64,000 bases of DNA from JBJSXJ01 sp044235425 (GCA_044235425.1 JBIIHW010000011.1:70582-134581); one strand, 5' to 3'. Shown: positions 26,813 through 35,112, counted from the first letter of the stretch. Notes: generated from the letters alone by a model not told the origin. Numbers and translations: made by a program.

Positions 26813-26848
26813 CGGCAAAAGTTGCCGAACGATCGGCAAAGATTGCCA
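26813..26848. promoter_or_regulatory. Two phased palindromes, candidate operator
   Basis: CGGCAAAAGTTGCCG (26813-26827) has perfect 6-bp arms. CGGCAAAGATTGCCA (26834-26848) has the same arms except for the outermost pair. Their centres are 21 bp apart, two helical turns, suggesting cooperative binding by a dimeric regulator. The regulator is not identifiable. Confidence 0.45.
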
Positions 26849-27010
26849 AAGCGAGCCGAGTAGTTGAACAGCTGCAATTTCCCTAATTGGCAAACTTGGG
26901 TACATTACGGCCACAGACTCCCTGGCTTGCCCGCCGACGGATTGGCGATGCGGCAGGTCGGGGCACGGAAGTTGGTCTTTAATTCGGCTCAGTCGAAGGG
27001 TGACTCGACG

Positions 27011-30000
27011 GTGAATCTTGATCGCTATCTCACTCCCTATTCTCCTCCACGGACGAACTTAATCGATGTACTCCGCTACTGGGCGCAGCAGCAGCCAAAC
27101 GGGCTTGCGTTTGCGTTTTCCGACGGCGAGGTGGAAGAGGGACGGTTGTTGTATTCGGAACTGGATCGTCGCGCTCGAGCGATCGGTTCGCAGCTTTCGG
27201 CACTGGGTATGCGCGGCGAACGCGCCATGCTGCTCTATCCCCCGGGACTTGATTTTGTCGCTGGCTTCTTCGGCTGCTTGTACGCCGGAGCGATGGCGGT
27301 GCCGGCCTATCCGCCGCGTAAGAACCGCAACATGGAGCGGATCCAGACGATTTCGGATGACTGCGATGCCCGCGTCGTACTCACCGTGCGCGATGTCACG
27401 GAGCGGATGAGTGAGGGGCTGCTGCAGGGTACGCCCAACCTGCAAAAGCTCAACTGGATCGCCACCGACTTGATTCCCGCCAGCGAGGGTGACGGCTGGA
27501 GTCCCCCGGATATCGATCCCAAACAGATCGCGGTGCTGCAGTACACGTCCGGTTCCACCGGAACGCCGAAGGGCGTCATGCTGTCGCATCGTAGCTTGAT
27601 TGAAAACGCCATGTTGATTTGGAGTTGTTTCCAAACGACGCGCAGCGGCATGGGGTTGTCGTGGTTGCCGCTCTATCACGACATGGGCTTGGTCGGTGGC
27701 ATCCTCAAGCCACTCTTCTGCGGCCGGCCAAATGTTCTTATGTCCCCGATGACCTTTTTGCAGAAACCCGTCCGCTGGCTCAAGGGCATCTCAAAATATG
27801 GCGTGACGATCAGCGGTGGGCCCAACTTTGCCTACGATCTTTGCGTGCAGAAGGTCACCGAAGAAGAAATGGAAGGGCTGGATTTAAGTCGCTGGGAGGT
27901 GGCGTACAACGGCGCCGAACCAATTCGCTCCGGTACGCTGGACGAATTCGCACGTAAATTCGCGGCCGTCGGCTTCCGCTACGATGCCTTCCTGCCCTGC
28001 TACGGCATGGCCGAAACTACCCTCATCGTTACCGGCTGTTACAAAAACGAAGCTCCGATCACGATGTCGCTGGACGGACGAGCCTTGGATGAGCATCGAG
28101 TGGTGCCTGTGGCTCGGGAACATGCCGCCGCTCGCGTGCTGGTCAGCTGCGGAAATATTTTGCCGGGCGAAGAGGTGATCGTCGTTGATCCCGAATCTTT
28201 TGACCGACTGCCAGATTACCAGGTGGGCGAGATCTGGGTGCAGAGTCCCAGTGTGGGTGGCGGCTACTGGAACAAGCCGGACATTTCTCGAGCGACATTC
28301 GAAGCGCGGCTGCGCGATGGACGAGGCCCCTTTTTGCGCACGGGTGACCTCGGCTTTATCAAGGACAAACAGCTCTACGTCACCGGACGACTCAAGGACC
28401 TCATTATCGTCCGCGGCGTGAATCGTTATCCACAAGATATCGAAATGACTGTCGAACGTTCCGATAACCGCTTGCAAGCTGGTGCGGTCGGTGCCTTCGC
28501 TGTCGATATGCAGGGACGGGAACGGTTAATCGTCGTTTCGGAAGTGGAACGCGCGCGACATAAAGATTGGAAGGATGTCATTCAGGCCATCCGTCGCAAT
28601 GTGGCCGCGGAACATGATTTGCCGCCCGATGGCGTCGTCCTCGTACGCTTTGGCTCGATCCCCAAAACCTCCAGCGGCAAAATTCAGCGGCATGCCTGCC
28701 GCGAGGACTTCCTGGCGGGACGTCTGCATGTTGTCGATCAGTGGTTTGTCTGGGATACCGGCGATGCGGCCACACTCGGAAACACCGGCGGTTCCGCCAC
28801 CGGTAGCGATGCGGCAGCCGAAAGCTCCGTCGATCCGAAAGTGCTCGCAGTCGTGTTCGACCATGTGCGCGCCGTCGCCAAGGAACGGGCCCGCGAGCTC
28901 GCTTTCTCCACCAACATCGTTACCGATCTGGGACTCGACTCGCTCGAACGAGTGCAGATTGCCAGCACGTTGGAAGAAACCTTCGGTGGAAGATTCCCAG
29001 AAAGCGTCTTGTCGTCGATTGAAACATGCGGCGAAGTAGCGGCCGCTATTCAGACTCACATGGGCACCGAGCCCCGATTGAATCGTGAACTGGCCAAACA
29101 GGCCGCCGGTTCGGCCTCCAAAGAGATTCCTGCCGAATGCTACGACTTCGCCCTGATGCCCGAATACCTGCGGCTGAAACAGACCATGGGCCTGCTCGAC
29201 GCCACCGGCGTTCCCAACCCCTACTTCAGCGTGCACGAACGAGTGACGGCGGATACAACCTTCATCGGTGGCCGCGAATTGATCAGCTGGGCAACTTACA
29301 ATTACCTCGGCATGTCCGGTGACCCAATCGTCTCCGCAGCTGCCAAACAGGCGGTTGACCAGTTCGGAACCAGCGTCTCCGCCAGCCGCCTCGTCTCCGG
29401 CGAAAAGCCGGTCCACCGGCAACTCGAACAGTCCATCGCTGAATACATTGGAGTTCAAGATTCGGTTGTCTTCGTCGGCGGTCACTCCACCAACGAAACC
29501 ACCCTGGGACACCTCACCGGCCCCGGTGACCTCATTCTGCACGATTCACTCGCGCATAACAGCATCATTCAAGGTTGCATCCTCTCGGGTGCGCGTCGCC
29601 GTCCCTTTCCTCACAATGACTGGCGCGCTCTCGATGAAGTGTTGCGCGAAGTCCGGCATGAATATCGTCGAGTGATGATTGCGATTGAAGGTGTCTACAG
29701 CATGGATGGTGACTACTCCGATCTGCCACGATTTGTGGAGATTAAGGAGCGTCATAAAGCACTGCTCTTTGTCGACGAAGCGCACTCCATGGGTACCATG
29801 GGACGATCCGGTCGCGGCATGAGCGAGCACTTCGGTCTGGAAGCCGAACGAGTCGACTTATGGATGGGAACCCTGAGCAAAGCACTGGGCAGCTGCGGCG
29901 GTTACATCGCTGGGCGACGGGAATTGATCGAATACCTGAAGTACACCACTCCCGGATTCGTTTATAGCTGCGGGTTGCCTCCCAGTAACGCAGCCGCCGC

Positions 30001-30340
30001 CCTCGCGGCGCTGCGACTGCTCCGCGAGGAACCGCAGCGAGTCGTGCGGCTCCAACAACGCTCCCGGCTCTTCCTGGAACTGGCCAAACAGCGCGGATTG
30101 AATACCGGCTGGAGCGACGGGACACCCATCATCCCCGTCATCCTCGGCAACTCCGCGCTCGCCCTCCGTCTGTCCCGCGCCATGTTTGAACGCGGTATCA
30201 ACGTTCAGCCAATCCTCTACCCAGCCGTCGAAGAAGAAAAGGCTCGTCTGCGTTTCTTCATCACCGCCAAACACACCGAAGCCCAAATTCGCAAAACCGT
30301 CGACCTGCTCGCCAACGAACTGCGCCGACTAACCAGCTAA
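27011..30340 (+). CDS. Fatty acyl-AMP ligase - acyl carrier protein - alpha-oxoamine synthase fusion (serine palmitoyltransferase-like)
   Basis: This three-domain protein has about 1,109 residues. Residues about 1-575 are a FAAL-type adenylating enzyme (LLYPPGLDF, ATP loop YTSGSTGTPKG at 178-188, LRTGDLG, GRLKDLIIVRG). Residues about 610-690 are an acyl carrier domain with the phosphopantetheine serine at 644 (GLDSLE). Residues about 740-1105 are a PLP-dependent alpha-oxoamine synthase with Schiff-base lysine 957 (TLSKALGS). The expected reaction is activation of a fatty acid, loading on the internal carrier, and decarboxylative condensation with an amino acid, as in the first step of sphingoid-base synthesis. 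I start at GTG 27011 (GAAGGGTGA upstream); 26948 ATG is an alternative. The amino-acid substrate (serine or other) is not proven. Confidence 0.88.
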   Translation: MNLDRYLTPYSPPRTNLIDVLRYWAQQQPNGLAFAFSDGEVEEGRLLYSELDRRARAIGSQLSALGMRGERAMLLYPPGLDFVAGFFGCLYAGAMAVPAYPPRKNRNMERIQTISDDCDARVVLTVRDVTERMSEGLLQGTPNLQKLNWIATDLIPASEGDGWSPPDIDPKQIAVLQYTSGSTGTPKGVMLSHRSLIENAMLIWSCFQTTRSGMGLSWLPLYHDMGLVGGILKPLFCGRPNVLMSPMTFLQKPVRWLKGISKYGVTISGGPNFAYDLCVQKVTEEEMEGLDLSRWEVAYNGAEPIRSGTLDEFARKFAAVGFRYDAFLPCYGMAETTLIVTGCYKNEAPITMSLDGRALDEHRVVPVAREHAAARVLVSCGNILPGEEVIVVDPESFDRLPDYQVGEIWVQSPSVGGGYWNKPDISRATFEARLRDGRGPFLRTGDLGFIKDKQLYVTGRLKDLIIVRGVNRYPQDIEMTVERSDNRLQAGAVGAFAVDMQGRERLIVVSEVERARHKDWKDVIQAIRRNVAAEHDLPPDGVVLVRFGSIPKTSSGKIQRHACREDFLAGRLHVVDQWFVWDTGDAATLGNTGGSATGSDAAAESSVDPKVLAVVFDHVRAVAKERARELAFSTNIVTDLGLDSLERVQIASTLEETFGGRFPESVLSSIETCGEVAAAIQTHMGTEPRLNRELAKQAAGSASKEIPAECYDFALMPEYLRLKQTMGLLDATGVPNPYFSVHERVTADTTFIGGRELISWATYNYLGMSGDPIVSAAAKQAVDQFGTSVSASRLVSGEKPVHRQLEQSIAEYIGVQDSVVFVGGHSTNETTLGHLTGPGDLILHDSLAHNSIIQGCILSGARRRPFPHNDWRALDEVLREVRHEYRRVMIAIEGVYSMDGDYSDLPRFVEIKERHKALLFVDEAHSMGTMGRSGRGMSEHFGLEAERVDLWMGTLSKALGSCGGYIAGRRELIEYLKYTTPGFVYSCGLPPSNAAAALAALRLLREEPQRVVRLQQRSRLFLELAKQRGLNTGWSDGTPIIPVILGNSALALRLSRAMFERGINVQPILYPAVEEEKARLRFFITAKHTEAQIRKTVDLLANELRRLTS

Positions 30341-30497
30341 CCAGCGAACCAACTAACCAGCTAACCAGCTAACCAGCTAACCAGCTAACCAGCGAACCAA
30401 CTGCCTGGCTAACCAGCGAACCAACTGGCCTGGCTAACAACTGTCCGGCTAACAACTGTCCGGCTAACAACTGGCCGGCTAACAACTGGCCGGCTAA
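30329..30497 (+). repeat. Tandem repeat overlapping the end of the FAAL fusion gene
   Basis: The 8-bp unit CTAACCAG is repeated with variants from 30329 to about 30425 and includes the TAA stop codon at 30338-30340. From 30432 the array continues as four 15-bp units GGCTAACAACTG(T/G)CC to 30491, then a partial unit. Confidence 0.85.
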
Positions 30498-30714
30498 GCT
30501 CGCCGCCGCACGCGCTCCCTCTCCGTGCCCCCCCGCCTCTCCGTGCGTAACCTCCAATTCCCCGCGTCCGCGTGCGCAATTCCCCCGCGGCTCCGTGCCC
30601 AATTCCCCTCCTACCCTGTGTCTCCGTCCGCGCCTCCCCCCTCCTCTCCCACCTCGCCGGCATCCTCGTGCACAGCTCTTCCTCCTTGCCACCGTGCCTA
30701 CCCACGACCCAACG
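30498..30714. other. C-rich low-complexity intergenic stretch
   Basis: The plus strand is strongly pyrimidine-biased (CTCCGTGCCC, AATTCCCC, CCTCTCCC modules). Read on the minus strand it is the GCACGGAG/GGGGAATT type of simple sequence that turns up between genes in many bacteria. No credible gene, RNA or promoter was seen. Confidence 0.5.
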
Positions 30715-30750
30715 AAAAAGCCCGAAGCTGGCTGAGCCAACTTCGGGCTT
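30715..30750 (-). terminator. Strong intrinsic terminator for the outer-membrane protein gene
   Basis: AAGCCCGAAG (30718-30727) and CTTCGGGCTT (30741-30750) form a perfect 10-bp stem; the loop contains a further TGGCT/AGCCA pairing. On the minus strand the stem is followed by a run of U (AAAAA at 30715-30719 on plus). Confidence 0.8.
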
Positions 30751-30825
30751 CGTGCTACGCCGTCGGTTCGGATGATACCGCGAGCGTTCGATTGCGAGAC
30801 ACGATGGTCTCTAGTCTATTCGACG

Positions 30826-31998
30826 TTACCGGTTGAGCGTGACGCCGAAGGTCAGGCCCACCAGCAACAGATCTTCATCCAGGCGAGTGAAGTTGTTGCC
30901 TCGGCCAACGCCGCGAGCGTAGTCGGTCAAGTCCAAGCCCGCTCGCAATTGGAAGTCGCGAGTGACCGAGTAGGCCGCTTGGGCTCGTACCTGGAAACCG
31001 TAGACGAACTCCGAGTTGTGGCTGTCCTGACGCTGATTGCCCTTCAGTTCGAGCAGCACTTCCGAACCCGTACCGGCTCCGTCATACAACGTAGTCGTCG
31101 TGTAGTTCTGGAAGCTGAGCGACTGGAAGTTCTGCATGGCGAAGACGCGGAAGTCACTATCCAGAGTCCAGCGTGATCGTTCGGTGTACCAACGCAGACC
31201 GAGTTGACCACCCACCATGTTGTTGGTGACCTGCCAGAGGTTTTCCGACAGTCGTTCGAGGACGGCGTCATCGAGTGCGACGTTGGGATCAGGCAGCACC
31301 GGCACCGGATCACCCTCATCCGTGAAGCGATCGTAGACGTCACGTCGAGTGCGATCGCGGAACTGATTCAAGCGCATCCCAAAGTAAGGTTCCATGATGC
31401 TGCCGCGGTGCAGCGGCTCGAGGCGGAACGTCTTGTTGATGTCGAAGGCGTTCAGGCGGCCGTAATTCAAGCTGTTAACCAGATCATAGGTGCGTTCGCC
31501 CGTGACACCATCGTTACGATCCGTGGCCGGAAAGGTAGGAGCTTGCGCACCCGTTCCGCCATTTCCGCCGCCATTACCGCCACCATTATTGTTGCCGGTG
31601 TCCGGTTCGACATAGCGATTGATGCGTTCCTGCCGCACCACATTGGCCGCATTGGGCCCCTGAATCTGCATGAACGACGCACTCCACCCATGGTTGCGCT
31701 CGGTCATGTAACCCAGCTCCCAGCGATACCCATAGGTGTAGTCGCCGTCTGTGTAAGACTGCTCGTTGCGCGGTCGAGACACATAGGTCCAGACACGATC
31801 AAACGAGCCGAACCATCCCGTGTTCGGTGTCGGTTCGCCACCGTACTCAGTGAGTTCGGCCGGCGCGAAGAATTGCAGATCCGGATGAAAGTAATCCGGA
31901 TCAATAAACGGTTGGAAGGTCTGTGAACGGGCCTCGGCGGCAATTAATCCCGCCACCAAGGCAACCGCCAGACACACAATAAGCTTTGTCCTCGACAT
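30826..31998 (-). CDS. Predicted outer-membrane beta-barrel protein
   Basis: This 390-residue protein has a clear signal peptide (LIVCLAVALVAGLIAAEARS, mature from QTF). The mature chain alternates aromatic and polar residues in strand-length segments (GWFGSFDRVWTYVSR, YGYRWELGYM, LQLGLRWY-type strands) and ends in a short hydrophobic strand (LLLVGLTFGVTLNR), typical of outer-membrane barrels. A Gly/Asn-rich loop (about residues 133-148) interrupts it. It is reminiscent of the BBP7-like barrel at 8.6 kb but is not obviously orthologous. It lies 214 bp downstream of the microcompartment operon on the same strand and ends at a strong terminator. The transported substrate, if any, is unknown. 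Confidence 0.65.
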   Translation of the reverse strand: MSRTKLIVCLAVALVAGLIAAEARSQTFQPFIDPDYFHPDLQFFAPAELTEYGGEPTPNTGWFGSFDRVWTYVSRPRNEQSYTDGDYTYGYRWELGYMTERNHGWSASFMQIQGPNAANVVRQERINRYVEPDTGNNNGGGNGGGNGGTGAQAPTFPATDRNDGVTGERTYDLVNSLNYGRLNAFDINKTFRLEPLHRGSIMEPYFGMRLNQFRDRTRRDVYDRFTDEGDPVPVLPDPNVALDDAVLERLSENLWQVTNNMVGGQLGLRWYTERSRWTLDSDFRVFAMQNFQSLSFQNYTTTTLYDGAGTGSEVLLELKGNQRQDSHNSEFVYGFQVRAQAAYSVTRDFQLRAGLDLTDYARGVGRGNNFTRLDEDLLLVGLTFGVTLNR

Positions 31999-32212
31999 GT
32001 TTTTTCGACCTCTGGCGTTCGCGGTCCGGTAAAGGTTTCCTGTCGCGCAAGGCGACCACGAGTATCATCCGTGTGGGTAGTATCGGAATTGCCTACCGTG
32101 CAAGTTGAGTAAGAACGGCAAAGCGTACCGTGAATTCCGATTGTTCTGCCCAGTCGTGGTAGCTTGGGCAGTTTGGGAAAGAAGTTGAGCGAATTCGCCC
32201 GCACTGCGGACC

Positions 32213-32560
32213 CTACAGCATCATCACCACGCCCTCGACCAGACTAAGTCGAGCGTAGACGTTCAAGACCTGCTCGGCGTGCTGCACCGGCGGTTCGAGT
32301 GAAATGGCGATGTGTCGGCCCCCTCGCGCCTCGCGCAGCTGATGGCTGGGGTGCTCCGCTAGTTCCAAGACCTCGCGAATCGCTTCTAAGACCGCAAGGA
32401 TAAACTGAGGATCGTTCGTGCCGATGACTTTGAAGAGCACCGTGGTGGGAAACGCGTGAGTTTCATTGAGCAGGTCGATACGGCGCTGCCGCGCTTCATC
32501 GACAACTCCCTCCCGACGCGCAGCTGCCTCCCGCCCGTCATGCTCTTCGAACTGGTTCAT
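32213..32560 (-). CDS. DUF493 (YbeD-like) protein coupled to the microcompartment operon
   Basis: This 115-residue protein has a charged N-terminal segment (about 1-38) followed by a ferredoxin-like alpha/beta unit: FPTTVLFKVIG, a helix, HIAISLEPPVQHAEQVLNVYARLS and VEGVVMML. That pattern matches DUF493/YbeD proteins, which resemble ACT-type regulatory folds; their function is not established. The ATG overlaps the TGA of the aldolase gene by 4 bp (ATGA), so translation is probably coupled and the gene belongs to the microcompartment operon. No encapsulation-type helix is apparent. Whether it acts inside the shell or regulates enzymes is unknown. Confidence 0.75.
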   Translation of the reverse strand: MNQFEEHDGREAAARREGVVDEARQRRIDLLNETHAFPTTVLFKVIGTNDPQFILAVLEAIREVLELAEHPSHQLREARGGRHIAISLEPPVQHAEQVLNVYARLSLVEGVVMML

Positions 32561-33489
32561 CGTTGTCCTGCTTGGAGGGCGGCGAGCACTCGGTCCGTGA
32601 TCAGTTTCACGAGTGCCTCTTGATCGAGTGCTCCAGCTGCAGCGGAAGCGGCGCCGGCCTTGGCAGCGCTGCTGCCACCACTAACACCACTCGCAGGAGG
32701 CGCCGCTGCGGCCCCTTTGGGGCTCATCGTCGGCGGTGCGGGAAATGCTTTTCGCTCCACTCCCGCCGATTGCCAGCTGTCACGGAAAACATCATTCGCG
32801 CAGATATCACAGTTCTTGTATTCTTCCGTATTGCGAGGATCCGACCAGCCCCATTTCTGTTTGAGCTCCAGCAGCTCGCGCTCCTTTTGTTCATTGAAAT
32901 AATGCACGCGGCCGAGATCTTTGGCGAGCATCAGAATACGGCAATAGGCATCCAGGATTTCTGTCCACCAGTAAGCCTTCTCCACATCTTCCCCATAACT
33001 CACCGTGCCGTGATTCGCCAGGATGATCACATTGGTCTTCGAGACAAATGGCAGAATCGTGTCGGCAAAGGCCTGGCCACCGGGAGTTTCATAACGGGTG
33101 ATCGGGACATCGCCGAGGAAAACTTCTACTTCGGGAAGCACACATTGCGGAATCGGTTCGCGGGCGACTGCGAAGGCGGTAGCATGCGGCGGATGACAGT
33201 GGACGACGCTCTTGATGTCTGGCCGCTGCTTGTAAATTTCCAGATGCAAAAGCGCCTCGCTAGACCGCTTCTTGCGTCCTGCCAGTTGCTTGCCCGTCAT
33301 ATCGACCAGGGAGATATCATCGGGAACGAGGAACCCCTTCGAGTGCATCGTGGGTGTACAGAGCACCTCGTTGTCGCCGATCCGCACCGTGATGTTGCCA
33401 TCATTGGCGGCCGCGAAGCCTTTGTTGTAGAGACGTCGGCCAATTTCACAAATGTCTTGCTTGATCTTGTGCGCGTTGACAATCGCCAT
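32557..33489 (-). CDS. Class II aldolase (L-fuculose/L-rhamnulose-1-phosphate type) with C-terminal encapsulation peptide
   Basis: This 310-residue zinc-dependent aldolase is expected to cleave fuculose- or rhamnulose-1-phosphate to dihydroxyacetone phosphate and L-lactaldehyde. Key residues are visible: catalytic-type Glu78 (SSEALLH), zinc ligands in VVHCHPPH (His97, His99) and His160 in ILANHGTVS. The core ends near 240. An Ala/Pro/Ser/Gly linker leads to an amphipathic helix at 288-307 (DQEALVKLITDRVLAAL), a typical encapsulation peptide that targets cargo to a microcompartment shell. Cysteine pairs (KNCDIC at 226-230) sit before the linker. The gene is next to a BMC-P gene and coupled to DUF493. 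This is the signature enzyme of planctomycete-type compartments. Confidence 0.92.
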   Translation of the reverse strand: MAIVNAHKIKQDICEIGRRLYNKGFAAANDGNITVRIGDNEVLCTPTMHSKGFLVPDDISLVDMTGKQLAGRKKRSSEALLHLEIYKQRPDIKSVVHCHPPHATAFAVAREPIPQCVLPEVEVFLGDVPITRYETPGGQAFADTILPFVSKTNVIILANHGTVSYGEDVEKAYWWTEILDAYCRILMLAKDLGRVHYFNEQKERELLELKQKWGWSDPRNTEEYKNCDICANDVFRDSWQSAGVERKAFPAPPTMSPKGAAAAPPASGVSGGSSAAKAGAASAAAGALDQEALVKLITDRVLAALQAGQR

Positions 33490-33492
33490 GAT

Positions 33493-33786
33493 TTAGCTCT
33501 TCTTGGTTACAATATGAATTTGATCCAATATGGCCGCAGCGTACGCATCGACGGCCTTAACTTGCGGACGAAACGGCTGAGCTGCTTCGGGACCCTCGCT
33601 GATCGCGATTCGATCGCCCAGGCCCGCTCCCAGCTCATCCCACACCACGATCGATTCCGCAGCTCGCGGTCCCGTCGTTGTTAGTTCACTCAAGGACAAC
33701 GGCACGACCATTCGCAGCCGAGCTCCAACAAAGGATGGATGGCAGCGATTGAGCGTTACGGTTCCCACGACTTCGCCAATACGCAT
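33493..33786 (-). CDS. BMC-P pentameric shell vertex protein (EutN/CcmL family), third copy
   Basis: This 97-residue protein has the small beta-barrel of EutN/CcmL vertex proteins: MRIGEVVGTVTLNRCHPSFVGARLRMVVPL, then IVVWDELGAGLGDRIAISEG and a final LDQIHIV strand. Five copies would cap the vertices of the icosahedral shell. Compared with the other two BMC-P proteins in the operon it has a shorter variable loop. It is 3 bp from the aldolase gene and 3 bp from the unassigned cargo gene, so all are co-transcribed. Confidence 0.93.
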   Translation of the reverse strand: MRIGEVVGTVTLNRCHPSFVGARLRMVVPLSLSELTTTGPRAAESIVVWDELGAGLGDRIAISEGPEAAQPFRPQVKAVDAYAAAILDQIHIVTKKS

Positions 33787-33789
33787 CGT

Positions 33790-34812
33790 CTATACTCCTG
33801 CTCGCGGTGCCGCGCCGACTGTCTGTTTATCCACACTCGCCCACCGCTGCGGACAGATTCGGGGCCCATCCGCTAAAAACTGACGCACGATCGCACGCGA
33901 GGAATAAGCGGGGGTACGCTGCGGAGCGATAATCAGGAGGTTGGCGCCGATCGACTGCACCGCCGTACGCACCGCATCCACCGTCCCCGCCATGGTCGCT
34001 CGCAAGGTGGTCTGCCGATTGGCCAGCCACACCGCCGCATCCGGCTCGCTCGATAATAAGATCCCCAGTCGACCACTGCTGCTCAGGACGGCCGCCAATT
34101 CGGCAATGGCTTGCGGCAGCGGACAGGCAACCAGCGATTCGACTAGCCAGCGATCCCGCGGCCAGATCGATTGCCAATTCCGCTGTGGCACCGCCGGATC
34201 ATCGCCATGAACATACAGCGTACCCAGCCTTGCAGACGCGCTACCTTCCAACGTTTTTTTGCCGCTGCGACCCACTGCAGTCGGCAAACTCGCCGCGGCA
34301 CCCCCCAGCAAGGCGTCCGTGTTCGAGTCGCGCTGAAGCTCGATTCCCTGTTTGCGCAAGAGATCGAGTGCCGTGGGCGTGACCACGGCCTTGGACGGCA
34401 CGATCAACTGCCGGATACCGGCCAGTCGCCCTTGCAGAGTTGCTTGAGTGATCAGTCGCTGGTCGAGTTTCCAAGCGGCCAGCTCCGGGCTCCCCGTACC
34501 ACTCCCAGTCGTATCGGCAACGGGACTACTCGGTGCGGGACTACTCGGTGCGGGACTACTCGGTGCGGGACTACTCGGGGTTGCTGGCAGTACACCGACC
34601 ACGCCGCCCTCACCAAGTCGGCGGATCGCTGTACCGGGCACTGTTGATACCGTTTCGGCCAGCGGCCGACTCGACGCGGGCGCGCTTGGCTGGTGCTGAT
34701 TCAGTGCCGTCCCCTGCCCCGCCCCACTGACACTCGACGACGACGCCAGCTGGCTGCCGATCGCCTGGGCGATGGCTTGCACGAGAGCGTCGAGATGCGT
34801 GGCGTCGATCAT
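33790..34812 (-). CDS. Unassigned microcompartment cargo protein with N-terminal encapsulation helix and degenerate RpiB-like domain
   Basis: This 340-residue protein has no assigned function. Residues 4-23 form an amphipathic helix (HLDALVQAIAQAIGSQL) like an encapsulation peptide. Residues 24-110 are a Ser/Ala/Pro linker with a repeated SSPAP (15-bp DNA repeat, 34522-34580). Residues 136-160 contain LIVPSKAVVTPTALDLLRKQGIEL, a motif also seen in EutT/Pdu-type proteins. Residues about 240-310 (LGILLSSEPDAAVWLANR, then IGANLLIIAP) follow the pattern of ribose-5-phosphate isomerase B, but the catalytic CGTG turn is replaced by SSEP. It may be a scaffold or a repurposed isomerase. It lies between two BMC-P genes in the same operon. 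Confidence 0.72.
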   Translation of the reverse strand: MIDATHLDALVQAIAQAIGSQLASSSSVSGAGQGTALNQHQPSAPASSRPLAETVSTVPGTAIRRLGEGGVVGVLPATPSSPAPSSPAPSSPAPSSPVADTTGSGTGSPELAAWKLDQRLITQATLQGRLAGIRQLIVPSKAVVTPTALDLLRKQGIELQRDSNTDALLGGAAASLPTAVGRSGKKTLEGSASARLGTLYVHGDDPAVPQRNWQSIWPRDRWLVESLVACPLPQAIAELAAVLSSSGRLGILLSSEPDAAVWLANRQTTLRATMAGTVDAVRTAVQSIGANLLIIAPQRTPAYSSRAIVRQFLADGPRICPQRWASVDKQTVGAAPRAGV

Positions 34813-34851
34813 GATGGAAAGCAGTTCACAAAAAAGTACGGAAAGGAATCC

Positions 34852-35112
34852 TTAGGAATCAATCGCCCCGATGGCGCTCCACCGCGCCGGGGCGCTTTCG
34901 ACCTTCAGCCGCTCACGCACAAAGCGCCCATCACTGGAAATCATGACCAGTTCTCCGGCCCCCGCTCCGACCGCATCGATCAGGATCAGTGGGTCACCGT
35001 CGGGTGACTGTCCGTCGGCCAGCAGCGGCTGCGCGATGAGCAGTTTTTGGCCCACCAGCGACTCGTGCTTGACGGTGGCCGTCGTATGGCCGAGGACGCG
35101 CGCTAGTTGCAT
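34852..35112 (-). CDS. BMC-P pentameric shell vertex protein (EutN/CcmL family), second copy
   Basis: This 86-residue protein shows the family pattern: MQLARVLGHTTATVKHESLVGQKLLIAQPL, then DAVGAGAGELVMISSDG and a C-terminal SAIGAIDS. I begin at the ATG ending at 35112 because the fold starts there; the open frame reaches 35238 but the extra residues are unrelated to the family. The Shine-Dalgarno is weak. It lies 77 bp downstream of the aldehyde dehydrogenase and 39 bp upstream of the unassigned cargo gene. Three BMC-P paralogues are normal for this compartment type and may occupy distinct vertices. Confidence 0.92.
   Translation of the reverse strand: MQLARVLGHTTATVKHESLVGQKLLIAQPLLADGQSPDGDPLILIDAVGAGAGELVMISSDGRFVRERLKVESAPARWSAIGAIDS

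Larger units (their letters stand above)
26609..27010. other. Divergent regulatory region between csrA and the FAAL-ACP-synthase gene
   Basis: This region of about 400 bp holds a sigma-54-type promoter for csrA on the minus strand, two phased palindromes (26813-26848) and a further half-site TTGGCAA at 26887-26893. An open frame in phase with the large gene reaches back to a TTG at 26864, but the residues there do not resemble the FAAL N-terminus. Confidence 0.5.

Noticed and set aside
26864..27010. N-terminal extension of the FAAL fusion to 26864
   Set aside because: It begins with TTG, overlaps the candidate regulatory region, and its residues do not resemble FAAL proteins.
30498..30740. 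Open frames in the C-rich stretch, such as a 123-codon minus-strand frame
   Set aside because: Strong simple-sequence bias, repetitive peptide text and overlap with the terminator argue against coding.
32156..32181. Hairpin CTGCCCA/TGGGCAG as terminator of the microcompartment operon
   Set aside because: The stem is only 7 bp with a 12-nt loop and no U-run on the minus strand; evidence is too weak to call.
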